Assembly: GCF_000497445.1 (NCBI RefSeq)
Contig: NZ_CM002285.1
Span: 1,399,446 to 1,419,070, forward strand
Source of the DNA: Streptomyces roseochromogenus subsp. oscitans DS 12.976
Lineage (GTDB): Bacteria; Actinomycetota; Actinomycetes; Streptomycetales; Streptomycetaceae
DNA: 19,625 bases
Direction of reading: 5' to 3'
This document shows, piece by piece, positions 1 through 6,291 of the stretch. Numbering within the stretch: position 1 is the stretch's first letter; each line of letters starts with the position of its first letter. The position numbers were made by a program, and so were the translations under genes. The notes beneath the pieces are model-generated. The model was given only the letters and a program-made list of their open reading frames with translations. It had not been told where the DNA came from and searched no databases.

Positions 1-38
1 CCATTGCGGCTCCGGCCCCGTGCCGTACGGTGCCGGAT

Positions 39-375
39 ATGCCGACAACACCCGTCATCACCTGGGACGTCAGCGAGAGCCGGGGGTACGAGACCGCCTG
101 GGCCGAACCGGGCGACGGCACGCTCACCGCGCACGACCGGGCGGTGGGCACGCTGCCGGAGCCGTACCGGATCACCTACGAACTCGGCAGGCGGACGGGT
201 ATGTGACCCGCCGTCCGCGCGTCAGGGCCGAGAGGGAGAGCGGCACGCGCACCCTCCGATCTACGGCACGACGGACACGGCCATCGGACGGCGGACGACG
301 CACAGCTGCCGGACGTCGACGGCGCCCTCGACCGCGCCCCGGGCATGTGCCCGCTCGCCAGACCTGCGCCCGTCT
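39..375 (+). pseudogene. decayed glycolipid-binding (PF06475-like) protein gene
   Basis: The ATG at 39 opens a frame that reads like the N-terminus of actinobacterial putative glycolipid-binding proteins (TTPVITWDVSESRGYETAW, then RAVGTLPEPYRITYEL), but it stops at 204-206 after 55 codons. The family sequence carries on in another frame at about 188-256 (QADGYVTRRPRVRAE, then GTRTL). It returns to the first frame at 258 (DLRHDGHGH, then LPDVDGALDRAPGMCPLA). One indel near 183-190 and one extra base near 257 therefore explain the breaks. After the CPLA motif, near 375, the similarity fades, and the usual C-terminal half (roughly another 80-100 residues) is absent. I infer a dead gene with two frameshifts and a 3' deletion. 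The family's function is itself only putative. Family assignment is from memory of the motif pattern, so it is moderately sure; that the gene is broken is clearer. Confidence 0.68.
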
Positions 376-424
376 CGCCCGTAAGCCCATGGCCTGAAGA
401 TCGTCCCGTCGGCAGAGTGGCCTC

Positions 425-709
425 ACGACCGATCCCAGGGACGACCTACGCGTCTGTCTCCAGGACGCACGCGACGTGCTGCTGTGGAGGCTGGAGGGGC
501 TTGCCGCTGTGGATCACCGGGGACGCGGAGCCGGACGCCGATCTGTGGGCGCGGGCCGACGAGGCGCGCGAGGACATCGTCGCCGGGTACCGCACGGCGT
601 GGGCGCACTCCGACTGATCGCCGAGACCCACCGGCACGCCGGACACGCCGACGTCGTACGGGAGTTGATCGACGGGTCCGCGGGCCACGACGGCGCCGCA
701 GTCGAATGA
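425..709 (+). pseudogene. decayed DUF664/DinB-superfamily gene
   Basis: Three blocks of one DinB-like (DUF664) protein lie in order but in two frames. TDPRDDLRVCLQDARDVLLW, then RLEGLAAV, is read from 428. GDAEPDADLWARADEAREDI followed by GYRTAWAHSD is read in another frame up to the stop at 615-617. IAETHRHAGHADVVRELIDG is read from about 620 in the first frame and ends at TGA 707-709. In intact homologues the blocks are separated by about 40 residues (the LLGLVKHLA segment) and about 30 residues (the segment before the HMIAET helix), and both segments are missing here. DUF664 proteins are four-helix, metal-binding DinB relatives, many of them thought to act on mycothiol or bacillithiol conjugates. 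No start codon precedes the first block in frame. I infer a dead gene with two internal deletions. It is convergent with the ABC-F gene. Confidence 0.72.
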
Positions 710-727
710 CGGCTGACGGCTGACGGC
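707..727. repeat. three tandem 7-bp repeats (TGACGGC)
   Basis: TGACGGC occurs three times head to tail (707-713, 714-720, 721-727), starting exactly at the stop codon of the DUF664 remnant and ending 15 bp before the stop of the convergent ABC-F gene. It looks like a small slippage expansion. No function is evident. Confidence 0.8.
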
Positions 728-742
728 ACGACCAGCGGAGCG

Positions 743-2383
743 TTACCGCTCGGTCACCTTCCCGTCCGCCACCTCCAGACGGCGGGTCACCCGGACCGCG
801 TCCAGCATGCGGCGGTCGTGGGTGACCAGGAGCAGTGTGCCCTCGTAGGAGTCGAGGGCGGACTCCAGTTGTTCGATGGCGGGGAGGTCCAGGTGGTTGG
901 TGGGCTCGTCCAGGACCAGGAGGTTGACGCCCCGGCCCTGGAGGAGGGCCAGGGCGGCGCGGGTGCGTTCGCCCGGGGAGAGGGTCGCGGCCGGGCGCAG
1001 GACGTGATCGGACTTCAGGCCGAACTTGGCGAGCAGGGTGCGGACGTCGCCCGGCTCGGTGTCGGGGACGGCCGCGTGGAACGCGTCCAGCAGGGTCTCG
1101 GTGCCGTGGAACAGCTTGCGGGCCTGGTCGACCTCGCCGACCAGGACTCCGGAGCCGAGCGCCGCATGTCCTGAGTCCAGCGGGACCCGGCCGAGCAGCG
1201 CGCCGAGCAGGGTCGACTTGCCGGCGCCGTTGGCCCCGGTGATCGCGACCCGGTCCGCCCAGTCGATCTGCAAAGACGCCGGGCCGAAGGTGAAGTCGCC
1301 GCGCCGGACCTCGGCGTCGCGCAGGGTCGCGACAACCGCGCCGGAGCGCGCGGCGGCGGCGATCTCCATCCGCAGTTCCCACTCCTTGCGCGGCTCCTCG
1401 ACCACCTCCAGGCGCTCGATCATGCGCTGGGTCTGCCGGGCCTTGGCGGCCTGCTTCTCGCTGGCCTCACTGCGGAACTTGCGGCCGATCTTGTCGTTGT
1501 CGTTGCCCGCCTTGCGCCGGGCGTTCTTCACGCCCTTGTCCATCCAGGCCCGTTGCATCTGCGCCCGGTCCTGGAGGGCGGCCCTCTTGTCGGCGTACTC
1601 CTCGTAGCCCTCGCGGGCGTGCCGGCGGGCGACCTCGCGTTCCTCCAGGTAGGCCTCGTAGCCGCCGCCGTAGAGGTTGATCTGCCGCTGGGCGAGGTCG
1701 AGTTCGAGGACCTTGGTGACCGTGCGGGTGAGAAACTCGCGGTCGTGGCTGACGACGACCGTGCCGGCGCGAAGGCCGGTGACGAAGCCTTCCAGGCGCT
1801 CCAGGCCGTCGAGGTCGAGGTCGTTGGTGGGCTCGTCCAGGAGGAAGACGTCGTAGCGGGACAGGAGGAGGGACGCCAGGCCGGCGCGGGCGGCCTGGCC
1901 GCCGGAGAGGGCGGTCATCGGCTGGTCCAGGCCGACGGCGAGGCCGAGGGAGTCGGCGACGTCCTCCGCGCGTTCGTCCAGATCGGCGCCGCCGAGGCCG
2001 AGCCAGCGCTCCAGGGCGGTCGCGTAGGCGTCGTCGGCTCCGGGCGCGCCCTCGACCAGGGCCTGGGTGGCCTCGTCCATGACGCGCTGTGCCTCGGCGA
2101 CGCCGGTGCGGCGGGCCAGGAACTCCCGGACGGTCTCCCCCGGCCTGCGCTCCGGCTCCTGCGGCAGATGGCCGACGGTCGCGGCCGACGGGGACAGCCG
2201 CAGCTCGCCCAGTTCGGGCGGGGTCAGTCCGGCGAGCAGCCGCAGCAGGGTGGACTTGCCCGCGCCGTTGGCACCGACGAGACCGATCACGTCGCCGGGC
2301 GCGACGACGAGGTCGAGCCCGGAGAACAGGGAACGGTCGCCGTGCCCGGCGGCGAGGTTCTTGGCGACGAGGGTGGCAGTCAT
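743..2383 (-). CDS. ABC-F family ATPase (ribosome-associated)
   Basis: This is a 546-residue protein with two ABC ATPase domains on one chain and no membrane segments, the layout of ABC-F proteins. These bind the ribosomal E site and act as translation factors or antibiotic-resistance proteins. Domain 1 has Walker A GANGAGKST (37-45), signature LSGGQAAR (about 158) and Walker B FLLDEPTNDLD (about 180). Domain 2 has Walker A GANGAGKST (about 382), signature LSPGERTR (about 466) and Walker B LVLDEPTNHLD (about 487). Between them is a basic Lys/Arg-rich helical linker (about 255-335), the arm that reaches toward the peptidyl-transferase centre. The ATG at 2383 is chosen because homology begins at MTATLVAKNLAAGHG. 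The frame stays open upstream through the 36-bp repeats, but that part is repeat-encoded. A TAGGAT -10 box lies 10 bp before this ATG. It is unclear whether the role is housekeeping or resistance. Confidence 0.93.
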   Translation of the reverse strand: MTATLVAKNLAAGHGDRSLFSGLDLVVAPGDVIGLVGANGAGKSTLLRLLAGLTPPELGELRLSPSAATVGHLPQEPERRPGETVREFLARRTGVAEAQRVMDEATQALVEGAPGADDAYATALERWLGLGGADLDERAEDVADSLGLAVGLDQPMTALSGGQAARAGLASLLLSRYDVFLLDEPTNDLDLDGLERLEGFVTGLRAGTVVVSHDREFLTRTVTKVLELDLAQRQINLYGGGYEAYLEEREVARRHAREGYEEYADKRAALQDRAQMQRAWMDKGVKNARRKAGNDNDKIGRKFRSEASEKQAAKARQTQRMIERLEVVEEPRKEWELRMEIAAAARSGAVVATLRDAEVRRGDFTFGPASLQIDWADRVAITGANGAGKSTLLGALLGRVPLDSGHAALGSGVLVGEVDQARKLFHGTETLLDAFHAAVPDTEPGDVRTLLAKFGLKSDHVLRPAATLSPGERTRAALALLQGRGVNLLVLDEPTNHLDLPAIEQLESALDSYEGTLLLVTHDRRMLDAVRVTRRLEVADGKVTER

Positions 2384-2393
2384 CAGGACGCCG

Positions 2394-2399
2394 ATCCTA
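2394..2399 (-). promoter_or_regulatory. putative -10 box of the ABC-F gene
   Basis: TAGGAT, a near-ideal Streptomyces -10, ends 10 bp before the ABC-F ATG at 2383, so the transcript would have only a few leader bases. There is no good Shine-Dalgarno sequence there, which fits a near-leaderless mRNA. The best -35 candidate, CTGAGG 19 bp upstream, lies inside the first copy of the 36-bp repeat and matches only TGA of TTGACA. Confidence 0.45.
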
Positions 2400-2409
2400 A
2401 TGGGCCTCC

Positions 2410-2547
2410 GCACCCGCACCTCAGCCGCGTTTCCCAGCGGGCCCTGCACCCGCACCTCAGCCGCGTCTCCCGGCAGGCCCTGCACCCGCACCTCAGCCGC
2501 GTCTCCCGGCAGGCCCTGCACCCGCACCTCAGCCGCGTCTCCCGCCG
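2410..2547. repeat. four tandem copies of a 36-bp repeat
   Basis: Units begin at 2410, 2446, 2482 and 2518 with exact 36-bp spacing. The core is GCACCCGCACCTCAGCCGCG plus about 16 more bases ending in GGCCCT. Copies 2 and 3 are identical; copy 1 differs at three or so positions, and copy 4 is cut short at about 2547. Copy 4 overlaps the last codons and stop (2529-2531) of the minus-strand gene at 2529-3554, so the array looks like an expansion of that gene's 3' end. Because 36 is a multiple of 3, the ABC-F frame stays open through all copies (12-residue repeat), with GTG codons in each. The array ends about 11 bp before the ABC-F -10 box. Confidence 0.9.
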
Positions 2548-3554
2548 GTGACCGGCGCCGCGAGCACCCCTCCCGTCGTACGGGCGACGACGTACGCCTC
2601 CCCCTTGACCGCCCGCGGATCCAGCGGGACGCGGTGCCGGCCGGGCTCCAGGACGCCGTCGAAGACCTCGCGGGCGTGGGTGCGGTAGAGCCGGTCGAGG
2701 CGGTAGGCGGTGATCCGCACCCGGCACGCCGAGGTCACCTCGACCTCCGCGGCACCTTCGGCGGCGGCCAGCGTGGTGAGCCGGCGCTGTGGGAGCGGGC
2801 TGCGGTCCAGGGCGTGCTCGATCTGGGCGACGAGCAGCGGCACGATCGGGGCCAGTCCGTCCACCCGGGCGACCTCGACCCCGGCGCGCTCGAAGGCCTG
2901 CAGTACGGCGGCCCGTTCGGCCTCGCCGACCGCGCGCCCGAAGGCGACCGCGCCGTAGCCGCGCAGTTCCTCGGCGGGGACGGCGCGCGCGTCCTGGGTG
3001 ATGTCGGCGCCGATGCCGATGGTGCGCAGCGCGGCGGCCAGCTTGGCCAGGACCGCGACCCGGGCGCCGATCAGCAGCACGCGGCGGCGCGACAGGCCTT
3101 CGCTCAGGGAGGTCAGGGCGGCGCGGTATTCGGCACCATGGAAGCGGAACGGCCCCACGCCCTGGTAGCCGTTGAGCTCCAGGTCGGCGTGTTCGTCCGT
3201 CTGCCAGGCGAAATCCCGCCAGATGTAGTCCTCGCCGTCGCGCTCGATGACGGCGGTGACCGCCCCGCAGCCCAGGTCGGCGCACTCGGGGCAGCCGTAG
3301 ATGACGAACCGGCCGTCCGGGAGCGGTGGGTCGGCCTCCAGCAGCAGGGCCCGCACCTGTTCCGTGAAGATGGCGGGCGGGATGTCCGAGGCGAGCGGGG
3401 AAACGGCGTCCAGGTCGGAGAGCTGGAAGAGCAGCGGACGGCCGTCCACGACGAAGTCCACGAAGTCACGGTGGACCTGGTAGCCGCCGTCGGCGAGCAC
3501 ACCGCCGGCACGGATCGCCGGAGCCAGGCCGAAGGTCGCGTATGCGGCAGACAT
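2529..3554 (-). CDS. conserved actinobacterial protein, often labelled oxidoreductase, function unknown
   Basis: This 341-residue protein has the G/C third-position bias of a real gene. I recognise the N-terminal half as a family found in Streptomyces, sometimes annotated as oxidoreductase without clear support. It begins MSAAYATFGLAPAIRAGG and has a cysteine cluster YGCPECADLGCGAV (Cys88, Cys91, Cys96) followed by WRDFAWQT, which could bind a metal. The middle (about 157-250) has alternating strand and helix character from RRRVLLIGARVAVLAKLAAA, like a nucleotide- or SAM-binding-type fold, but no GxGxxG is present. There are no signal peptide or membrane segments. The ATG at 3554 is preferred over longer in-frame starts because homology begins there; the upstream GGGG is only a weak ribosome binding site. 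It lies upstream of the ABC-F gene on the same strand, 145 bp apart with the 36-bp repeats between. I do not assign a reaction. Confidence 0.8.
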   Translation of the reverse strand: MSAAYATFGLAPAIRAGGVLADGGYQVHRDFVDFVVDGRPLLFQLSDLDAVSPLASDIPPAIFTEQVRALLLEADPPLPDGRFVIYGCPECADLGCGAVTAVIERDGEDYIWRDFAWQTDEHADLELNGYQGVGPFRFHGAEYRAALTSLSEGLSRRRVLLIGARVAVLAKLAAALRTIGIGADITQDARAVPAEELRGYGAVAFGRAVGEAERAAVLQAFERAGVEVARVDGLAPIVPLLVAQIEHALDRSPLPQRRLTTLAAAEGAAEVEVTSACRVRITAYRLDRLYRTHAREVFDGVLEPGRHRVPLDPRAVKGEAYVVARTTGGVLAAPVTGGRRG

Positions 3555-3590
3555 GTGGTGAGTATCCCCACGCCGGTACGAATGTGAGCG

Positions 3591-3631
3591 CGCCAGGGGA
3601 GACTCGTCGGGACAGGGCTGTCGTCCTGGCG
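3591..3631. repeat. inverted repeat between the unknown gene and the oxidase remnant
   Basis: CGCCAGG (3591-3597) and CCTGGCG (3625-3631) are perfect 7-bp inverted arms. Inside lies a smaller dyad GACAG-GG-CTGTC (3611-3622). The position, in the divergent promoter region of the gene at 2529-3554 and the broken D-amino-acid oxidase, would suit an operator, but such dyads are common by chance in this GC range. Confidence 0.35.
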
Positions 3632-4059
3632 TGGACAGCGAGCCGGGGGACGAAGTGATCGTGGTCGGGAGCGGGGTCGCCGGGCTGACGACGGCCGTGG
3701 TGCCGGCCGAGTCCGGGCGGCGGGTACGGGTCTGGGCTCGGGAGCCCGCCGAGCGTACGACCTCGGCGGTCGCCGGTGGCCTGTGGCGGCCGTATCGCAT
3801 CGAACCCGAGCCTCTGGTCAGCGCATGGGCGCTGGCGTCCCTCGTCGTGTACGAGGAGTTGGCGGACCGGCCCGAGGAGACGGGCGTACGCCTGGTCGAC
3901 GGTGTACACCAGGGGACCTCGCTGGACGAACTGGGCGCGTGGGCGGGCCGGGTGGCGAGCCTGCGGGCGGTGTCCGGCAGAGTGGTGGCGGGGCCGGGAC
4001 CACGGTGGCGTGGGGGGTGTGCGCGGGAGGCGGCCGGGCTGGCGTTCCCGGCCGCCTGA
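3631..4059 (+). pseudogene. truncated D-amino-acid oxidase gene
   Basis: From GTG 3631 the frame gives a clear FAD-binding N-terminus of D-amino-acid oxidase: DEVIVVGSGVAGLTTAVV (dinucleotide-binding GxGxxG), ESGRRVRVWAREPAERTTSA, VAGGLWRPYRIEPEPL and RPEETGVRLVDGVHQGT. After WAGRVASLRAV at about residue 113 the remaining oxidase core is gone. The intact family is about 310-320 residues, so roughly 170 are missing. The last bases carry the family's C-terminal FAD signature split by a one-base shift: GGGAGTTVAWG is read in one frame (about 3986-4018) and GCAREAAGLAFPAA in the original frame up to TGA 4057-4059. Deletion of the middle plus a frameshift means no working oxidase. Such enzymes oxidise D-amino acids to keto acids with FAD. 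The longest product would be 142 residues. Confidence 0.8.
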
Positions 4060-4128
4060 GAGGCGCCCTGTGCTGCGGCTGGGGCAGGGGTTGGGGGCGC
4101 TCACCGGCGCTATCAGGCCGACGGCAGA

Positions 4129-6105
4129 CTACATCGGGATGCGCCGCACCGCGCTGGGCACGCGAACCCCTTCCAGGGTGCCGGGCGCAGGCGCCGTGGC
4201 CACCGCGCCGGACGTGGCGCGGGTGAACGCCGACGCGCCGCCGACCAGCGGAAGGGCGGCCGTCGTACCGGAGAGATCGACCGTGAGCGTCGGCTTCGAG
4301 GCGGGCGGGTCGATGAGGTCCTTGTCCGTGCCCGCGATGATCAGGGCCAGCCGGTGGCCCTTGGGGACGACATGGTCGGTGGCCGCGAGACGGAGAGTCA
4401 TCGTGTATGCCTTGCCCGGGGTGAGCGGGACGCCCTTGTCCAGGGACGCGTAGTGGCCGAGGTCGGCCCAGCCGCGGCTGAACACGGTGTAGTCGACCTT
4501 GGCCGTCTTGGCCTTGGTCTCCTTGAAGCAGGCGCTGTCCCCGGCCATGCTCTCGCCCCAGCAGGTGCGGTTGGTGAGGGTGGTGATGCCCTCGGCGCTG
4601 TCGGCATAGTCGCGGATGGTGTCGGGGCCGACGTCTACCAGGACGGCGGAAAGATGAGCCGACGTGGTGGTCGGGGTCGCGGTCACCGTCACCGTGGACG
4701 AACCGGACAGCCGGAGGTCATGGGTGAGCGGTGCGGTCAGGAAACCGGACTTCTCGGGACTGGATGTGGTCAGATGCGCGGCCCAGTCGGTCTCGCTCAG
4801 CTTCGGGTCGTCCGTGAAGGTCGCGGTGCCGGTCGCGGGGCGCAGTCCGAGCGTGCCGACGCCGGCCTTGGTGCCGGGGGCCGGGTGCAGGACGGTGCTG
4901 CTGGTGGTCTGCGGCGGCCAGACGCGGGAGGTGACCCACTGGTCGGGGTGGCGTTCGATGTCGGCCATCGGCTCGCGGTCGATGCCGTTGTCGTAGCCGA
5001 GGAGTTCATGGTCGAACCAGCGGTGCAGGGTGTCGACCCAGGCGCCGCGCCGGTAGTCGAAGGGGTCGACGTGCCCGGTCTGGGAGAGCCAGATCTTCCG
5101 GTGCACACCATGCTTGGCGAGGGCGTCCCACCACTGGCCGAAGTGCTTGGTGCGGACGTTGAGGTCCTGCATGCCGTGCACCAGGAAGACGCTTGCTCGC
5201 ACCTTCGCCGCGTCCTGGACGTAGTTCCGCTCGGTCCACAGCGGGGTCCAGTCGCCGCTGCGCGGGCTGCCGTCGGTGAGGGTCTTCTGTACGGCCGCGC
5301 AGTGGGCGTGCGCCAGGTCGCTCTCGACGTAGCCGGCGAGGTCGGCGGGGCCGCCGTCGTTCAGCGGGGCGCCCTGGGCGAAGTAGTAGTCGTACCAGGA
5401 GGAGATGCCGCTGATCGGGACGATGGTCTTCAGGCCCTTGACGCCGGTGGCGGCGACGCCGTTGGCGATCGTGGCGTCCCAGCTCTTGCCGATCATGCCC
5501 GTCCTGCCGTTGGTCCAGGTGGCTTTGACGGTCTGCGTCCCGGTCCGGCTCGTGTACGCCGTGGCGCGGCCGTTCAGCCAGTCGATGACGGCCTTCGCGG
5601 ACTGGATGTCGGAGCGGCCGCCGACGTCCACGCAGCCGTCGGAGCGGTTGGTGCCGGCGAGGTCGACGCCGACGAAGGCGTAGCCGCGGGGCACGAAGTA
5701 GTTGTCGTAGAACAGCGGCATCTGGACGACGTGGCCCTGCGCGTCGTACGTCTTGACCTGGCTCTCGTTGCCGCGTCCGCAGCAGGAGTAGTAGGGGCTC
5801 GCGTCCATGATGACAGGCACCTTGCGGCCCTGGGAGGCGGGTTCGGCGGGCCGGACGATGTCGGCGGCGACGCGGTCGGCCTTCCCGTCGCCGTCCTTGT
5901 CGAGGCCGGTGTCGACCCAGACGGACTCGCGGATGGCGTGGGCGTAGGAGTAGACGGGCCGGCTCTCGCGGGCCGTCCGGCTCTGGCGGGTGGTGGCCTG
6001 CGCGGCGGCCGGGCTGAGGAAGGCGGCCGTCAGGATGGCGACGACCGCTGTCGCGAGCGTTCTCCGGATCGTGAGACGCCTGCGGATGAGGGTGCGAATC
6101 GGCAT
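4129..6105 (-). CDS. secreted Xaa-Pro dipeptidyl-peptidase (S15 family)
   Basis: This 658-residue serine exopeptidase is predicted to release X-Pro dipeptides from peptide N-termini outside the cell. The first 36 residues look like a Sec signal peptide: a very basic start (MPIRTLIRRRLTIRR), a hydrophobic stretch, then PAAAQA. The alpha/beta-hydrolase domain has the nucleophile in GKSWDATIANG (Ser208), Asp314 in VHGMQDLNVR and His345 in SQTGHVDPF, the S15 triad order. DTGLDKDGDGKADRV (66-79) resembles a calcium-binding loop seen in secreted members. The C-terminal third (about 400-640) is the beta-rich jelly-roll domain of S15/CocE enzymes. The length fits secreted actinobacterial members. The ATG at 6105 gives the complete signal peptide, though only GGGG some 12 bases upstream could serve as ribosome binding site. 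It is divergent from the M1 peptidase gene. Confidence 0.92.
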   Translation of the reverse strand: MPIRTLIRRRLTIRRTLATAVVAILTAAFLSPAAAQATTRQSRTARESRPVYSYAHAIRESVWVDTGLDKDGDGKADRVAADIVRPAEPASQGRKVPVIMDASPYYSCCGRGNESQVKTYDAQGHVVQMPLFYDNYFVPRGYAFVGVDLAGTNRSDGCVDVGGRSDIQSAKAVIDWLNGRATAYTSRTGTQTVKATWTNGRTGMIGKSWDATIANGVAATGVKGLKTIVPISGISSWYDYYFAQGAPLNDGGPADLAGYVESDLAHAHCAAVQKTLTDGSPRSGDWTPLWTERNYVQDAAKVRASVFLVHGMQDLNVRTKHFGQWWDALAKHGVHRKIWLSQTGHVDPFDYRRGAWVDTLHRWFDHELLGYDNGIDREPMADIERHPDQWVTSRVWPPQTTSSTVLHPAPGTKAGVGTLGLRPATGTATFTDDPKLSETDWAAHLTTSSPEKSGFLTAPLTHDLRLSGSSTVTVTATPTTTSAHLSAVLVDVGPDTIRDYADSAEGITTLTNRTCWGESMAGDSACFKETKAKTAKVDYTVFSRGWADLGHYASLDKGVPLTPGKAYTMTLRLAATDHVVPKGHRLALIIAGTDKDLIDPPASKPTLTVDLSGTTAALPLVGGASAFTRATSGAVATAPAPGTLEGVRVPSAVRRIPM

Positions 6106-6196
6106 GCGCGGACGGTACCCCGGTGAACTCCCGTACAGAAGAGGACTTTACGGAGGCACGCGGGCTCATGACGGCTGAATGGCGATCGTGTGACAG

Positions 6197-6223
6197 CAGG
6201 GGCCATGGACAGGCCAGGGGCCA
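6197..6223. repeat. 9-bp direct repeat upstream of the M1 peptidase promoter
   Basis: CAGGGGCCA occurs at 6197-6205 and again at 6215-6223, an 18-bp period (about two helical turns), ending 11 bp before a TAGGCT -10 box. The spacing suits two protein subunits on one DNA face, so it may be an activator site. This is inference only. Confidence 0.4.
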
Positions 6224-6234
6224 CAGGGAGTGAA

Positions 6235-6240
6235 TAGGCT
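6235..6240 (+). promoter_or_regulatory. putative -10 box of the M1 peptidase gene
   Basis: TAGGCT matches the Streptomyces TANNNT -10. It would start transcription near 6247 and leave a leader of about 45 bases with GGAG in front of the GTG at 6292. No TTGAC-like -35 is seen 16-19 bp upstream; the 9-bp direct repeat occupies that region instead. Confidence 0.4.
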
Positions 6241-6291
6241 CCGTACAGAGTTCTCCGAACGGACCTGCAGTCCAGACGACTTGGAGCTTAC

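Noticed and set aside
2384..2527. N-terminal extension of the ABC-F protein through the 36-bp repeats
   Set aside because: The frame is open and has GTG codons, but the extension is entirely repeat-encoded. Family homology starts at the ATG at 2383, and a -10 box lies between the repeats and that ATG.
2410..2547. CRISPR array
   Set aside because: The 36-bp units are directly adjacent with no unique spacers, and no cas genes are nearby.
6115..6120. GGGTAC upstream of the S15 peptidase as a stress-sigma -10
   Set aside because: No GNNT -35 lies 14-16 bp upstream, and it would leave only a few leader bases before a start that is not otherwise leaderless in type.
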